A DNA stretch of 64,000 nucleotides from Branchiostoma floridae (Eukaryota; Chordata; Leptocardii; Amphioxiformes; Branchiostomatidae). Made by a program: the position numbers and the translations under genes. Of this stretch, positions 59,768 to 64,000 are shown piece after piece. Position 1 is the first letter of the stretch. Every line of letters starts with the position of its first letter. The stretch lies in NCBI RefSeq assembly GCF_000003815.2, contig NC_049980.1, positions 11,685,631 through 11,749,630 on the forward strand. Reading direction: 5' to 3'. The notes under the pieces are model-generated. The model was given only the letters and a program-made list of their open reading frames with translations. It did not search any database and was not told where the DNA came from.

Positions 59768-62700
59768 CTAGAATGGTTGCTGACGCGGCGGGCCCCCTCC
59801 TCTCGACCCTCGGAATCCCCGACGAGGACCAGTTGATCCTGTGAAAATAAAGACATAAGACCGTTATGCATGGTGGGGATCACTAAGACAGAAGAACGGA
59901 TGACGGATCTGTTCATTTTCAACACTGTAACTCTACTTACTTGCAAAAACTGAGTGTTTCGAGTAACGGTCATTAATGCTTGCTTGTGATTGGCGGTGAT
60001 GTTTTCAACAGTCATAACTGCTCCAAAAACACACTGGACACGTGGTCACTATACTATAGGCAGAACTCTTAATGCTTGTGTCAATGCATGGGGAAAATTG
60101 TCAAAAGAATTACCAAAAAGTGGTCACAATGGTCAGTTGGTCCTTATGTAAAGATGACCACTTATGGACAAGTTTGACTGTAATTTGCAGACTGATAAGA
60201 CATTCTATCCTTTCCTATAACTTTTAAATCATTACCTTTAATGTTTCCACATGGGCCTCAATATGCTACAAATGATAACGGGTGATATTTTGTGCCTTTG
60301 TTCCTTCAGGATGAGTACTGTATAAAGATCTGCTCCTCACCTCTAATTCTGATCCTGCGGGTGCCCCTCCCCCTCTGTGGTGAAGGCTGTGCTGAGGGTT
60401 GTGGGTCTGACCACACCACTGGCTTTATGTTGGGTTTAGGTCTGGATTCTGCAAAACATTCCGGGAAGGCTTCGTCTTACTATACTCTCTATGTAAAGGT
60501 CTAAACCAATTTGCAATCTTTCTAAAAGATGTTCCAAGTCAGTGGAGAGAGGATATAAACAATATGACGAATGCTGCTTGATGCAGACCAAGTGAACCTG
60601 CTGCAGAACACATACTTACAATGTATGCCCCTTCATGAACTACTGCTAACATATTGGGAGAAAAATAAGAAAAAATATTATGTAATGTAATAAGGGTTGT
60701 ACAAAGTCAAATTCAAAAGTTCTACCTGTGCTCCCCGTGGCACCTGCAGAGGTGGGACCAGCACCTGAGGAGGATGCCTGCACCTGTTCACCTGCTTCAG
60801 ATTCAGCTGCTTGCTCCTCAGCAGAAGCAGAGGCATCACCTGCACACATCACATGTAGAATTTCAGTGCACAGGGATATGTCTAAAAAGGTTAAGTTAAT
60901 AACAGCGTCTTGATTTTTCCTGGCTCATCACATAGCATGGAAGCCAATTCTGCCATGTACCAAATACATGTATGATATCCTTCTAATAAACCATCCCAAC
61001 AGTCACAAAGAGGAGAGTCTGACCTCCTGATGTAGGTGCCTCTTTGCTTTCCTCTTCTGGCTCTTCTGTTTCTTCGTCTCCCTCCCTCCCTTCCACCTCC
61101 TCTTCTTCCAGGCTGCTGGAGTAAAGAAAATGTCAAGTTGGATGAAACTGTAAGCAGAGTTTCTTACATGTGCACTATTCAGTTAAGGCAAGGCTAAATC
61201 CTAAAACTAAGCTCCATCAGTTTATTGTCCTTCAATCCTACTTTTGCTCTTTTAAAACACTGCTAACATGTGCCTTTACTAACAGCAATGCTTAGTACGG
61301 TCCTATCAACCATCATGTACTGTCCTAAGTTAGATTTTGTAGATATAGCTGTCAGGATGACATTTAAGTTTATGTCTTGGAGTCTTCTATGCCTTACCAA
61401 ACCTACATGGTACATCTAAGACATGCAAATGACAATGTGACATTGACCTGGGGTCCTCCAGCCCTGTCTGAGTGTCTCCGGTACTTTGGGGTACATCCTG
61501 GGAGGCCTGCTCGCTGGGCGGCTCCGAGACGGGCACGGCACGCGGGGATGTGCGCGGGGACGGCACACGGGGGATGGACTGTACCGTGCTCATTTCTGCA
61601 TGTTCCAGCACTGACGGACCACCTTCACTGAACACCGTAACTGTGCACACACAGAAATGTCATCAGCCATTTGTGCTACATATATTTTTCTATAGACTGA
61701 TCCTGTCTGTGCATTACAATAAGTACTTCAACCAATAATAGCGTGGCAATCTGCAGTTAAACCAACGAGAGTGGCTGCAAATATCTGCATTTTAACCTTA
61801 AACTTTCAATTTTGGATTTCTGTGTTTTGACAGAGGAAGGCTGGGCGATGGGATAGGTCTTCTCTTCAATCTCAAACTTACCAGATGCAGTGAGTTGTAC
61901 TGGGGTTGTAGGGACTTACAAGGTGCAGTGAGTTGTACTGGGGTTGTAAGGACTTACCAGGTGCAGTGAGTTGTACTGGGGTTGTAAGGACTTACCAGGT
62001 GCAGTGAGTTGTACTGGGGTTGTAGGGACGCTGCGGCCTGAACCCTCGTCCTCTCCACCCAACAGGTCCATGTGGGTGTCGTCCATACCGAGGGCTGGGG
62101 AAACAGCAGCAACACACTTAGTCTATTGGCCTTTTGTACTGCCATTCTAACTTGGGATTCCCATAGATTTTAACATGCCTTAAACTGTACAAATGAAACT
62201 TTTTTGCTCCATTGCTGTGACCAAAATTGGAATTTGCTGTGTAACCCTTGATTCCATAACTGGAGTATGATGCAAGATGACAACAGAACACTCGCTAAGT
62301 TTTAAAAAATCTTTGTTCTTTATCTATGAATTTGTTGAGCAATTTGTCACATCTTTCCTTGCTCTAATGGAAAGGGGTTGATTCAATTTGAAATACATGC
62401 TTGATGCATTTGTTCCAAAGACTTTTTCAGCTCTACACTCAATGCTCAGTCTTCATTCTTTACTCTCATTTCTATGAAACATTACCTGTCAGTGTCACCT
62501 CACAAAATAATCTATACATAGAAGAACCTAGGATTTGGGGTCATTACCATATGTAAATTATTTGACAAGCTATAGTGACAAATCAAGAATTTAGCCAGCT
62601 GAGTTTGTAATGAAGGACCTGCCCTACCTCCCTGTGTAGCCAGTTGAGCTAGTCCAGGCTGGGCTCGCTGCATCTCTGCAATCTCAGATGGAGGACCGAA

Positions 62701-63301
62701 GGAGAAGCGCACACCCTGGATCTGTGGAGAACTGGCAGGGACACAAATATACTTCAGGTGCTTGTGGTGGTTTCATTTTTGGAGTGACCTCTCCATCAAG
62801 AATTTGTGACAGTTGTGATATTGCATTTCCCTTGTATTGCTACTGTACTACACAATTATTCAAACTGCAAACTTAAAACACTTAACAAGCCTCTTTTCCT
62901 CCTCTACCACTAAAATAAATCTATAGTGCATGTAAAGTACAATTATCATCTTGTGTGTGTGTGGTCCTTCTTTCTACGTACAATGATTTCTACTTTAGAT
63001 ATGTACAATGCATATTATACATGTCATCATTACATTGTATATTTGGAGCCAACAGATAAGATGTATACAAGTTGAATGTGCTTTTTACAAACATCAAGTT
63101 AACAGCTTTACTCTTCTTGTTGATCCCTTCTTGTAGATAATCCTGATCTAAATCCTAGAAGCATGTTTGATTCTGTAGTAATGATAAGCTGCCTTACTTG
63201 AGGGCTTCAGCGAAGCCATCAGTTCTTCTTGGTACAAACAGGGTTGGGGTGCTGGGTACCGTGCAGTCATCCACGTCTTCAAAGGCTGGTCCCCCATGGC
63301 C
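59768..63301 (-). CDS. TPR: Nucleoporin TPR, C-terminal eight exons (partial gene)
   Basis: TPR forms the filaments of the nuclear pore basket; this is its unstructured acidic C-terminal tail. Exons: 63198-63301, 62628-62731, 61996-62094, 61448-61640, 61024-61115, 60726-60839, 60341-60448, 59768-59838, all in phase (294 residues). Matches to the vertebrate tail: [64 protein letters not shown], then acidic [17 protein letters not shown]. It ends in RGG-like [20 protein letters not shown]. The long N-terminal coiled coil lies right of the window. The acceptor of exon 62628-62731 is chosen as GCCAG/TTCTCC because only it keeps NSPQ in frame. Confidence 0.92.
61877..62036. repeat. 38-bp VNTR that repeats a TPR splice donor four times
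   Basis: TGCAGTGAGTTGTACTGGGG occurs at 61886, 61924, 61962 and 62000, exactly 38 bases apart. On the minus strand each unit contains CTGCACCTG/GTAAGTCC, the end of TPR exon 61996-62094 plus its donor; the third unit has CTT/GTAAGT and the fourth ATCTG/GTAAG. So one exon end has been multiplied into its own intron. Confidence 0.95.
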
Positions 63302-64000
63302 CTGTCAATCACACATCCACATCATTCACCACACATCCTCTTAGACTTTTGTAACATACTGTATGATATCAGTCTGTAACTGCATTTGAACATGAAGATA
63401 TCCAAACAAAGTAGAGCAAAAATCTGAGGAAGAGTCTTTTTGCAAACTGGTTTGGTATCTTCTCTGCAGGTAAGAGCAAAGTCACATGCATCATGCAATT
63501 GTCTGAGGGCATTCTTCAGATAGCCATGCACGTGTTCTGTCTTAGATCCTTGCTAGTTGGGTAAGTCTGCTTGAAAATTCTACAGAATCATAATTGTACA
63601 ATGGCCTATAACTAATGTGACAGCGCTGTGAGGTCAAAATGAGAACATTGAAATTACACTTAACAGAATATTTCAAATGTGCTAGATGGACAGTGTTTGG
63701 TGCTTGGTATTCATGAGTAATTTCCGTGCACTGCAGTATAAGCAAAACAATCTACATGCTGTGACCTAAAGCCTAAAATATCCCTTCACGGTGCAGAACA
63801 CACCTGGTTCCCTATGTAAAAGCTAGACTTCTAGACATCTCCTGCTCTTGTTTTAACTTCCAGAGCGGAAAAAAGAAGTCTGGCTTTAGGGGAAACATCT
63901 GGCAGCCATCTGTTAACTACTTAGTTATAATCAATAGTGGGATCAGTGGCATCTATGTGTAAGTGAAATGTACTACATAGAGCTGCACCGACTTAAGCCC
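63302..64000. other. TPR intron sequence at the right edge
   Basis: No further TPR exon recognised. The next upstream exon is presumably beyond position 64000. Confidence 0.5.

Noticed and set aside
1-64000. CRISPR arrays, prophage, operons or other prokaryotic systems
   Set aside because: All genes are spliced animal genes; the tandem repeats lack spacer structure.

Overview
This is a 64 kb piece of animal nuclear DNA with large multi-exon genes, GT-AG introns of roughly 0.2-3 kb, many small transposon remnants and three runs of N (6622-6721, 8298-8416, 35096-35195), so it comes from a draft assembly. The gene families are vertebrate-like but the introns are compact and rich in MITEs. A cephalochordate (Branchiostoma) fits best; this is inference from style and gene content, not proven.

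All six protein genes I support lie on the minus strand. From left to right they are: (1) the 5' part of ethanolaminephosphotransferase 1 (SELENOI/EPT1), exons between 1802 and 4867, with its 3' end left of the window; (2) a poly(U)-specific endoribonuclease of the XendoU/EndoU family, 10024 to about 6721, whose last exon runs into an assembly gap; (3) a very large NACHT and WD-repeat gene (NWD1-like), 33861-13514, rebuilt here as 32 phase-consistent coding exons encoding about 1765 residues; (4) an apparently intact L-gulonolactone oxidase (GULO, last step of vitamin C synthesis), 46854-38239, 12 exons, 462 residues; (5) a small one-exon protein with an N-myristoylation-type start, 56144-55944; (6) the C-terminal eight exons of nucleoporin TPR, 63301-59768, whose 5' part lies right of the window. 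The genes act in unrelated processes (phospholipid synthesis, RNA cleavage, STAND-type signalling, ascorbate synthesis, nuclear pore basket). I see no operon-like or pathway logic.

The rest is mobile and repetitive DNA. There are two hAT-type MITEs with perfect 8-bp target duplications, a 1.77 kb TIR element with a TAA duplication that carries a promoter-like segment, a pair of related palindromic MITEs in GULO introns, two LINE tails, and a MITE family at 47.8-48.9 kb with 8-9 bp duplications and a LINE nested in one copy. There is also an eight-copy 157-bp satellite beside the NWD1-like promoter region and a 38-bp VNTR that repeats a TPR splice donor four times. No bacterial-type system, CRISPR array, rRNA or tRNA was seen. 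Exon boundaries were set by eye from splice consensus, phase and remembered family similarity; none was checked by alignment.
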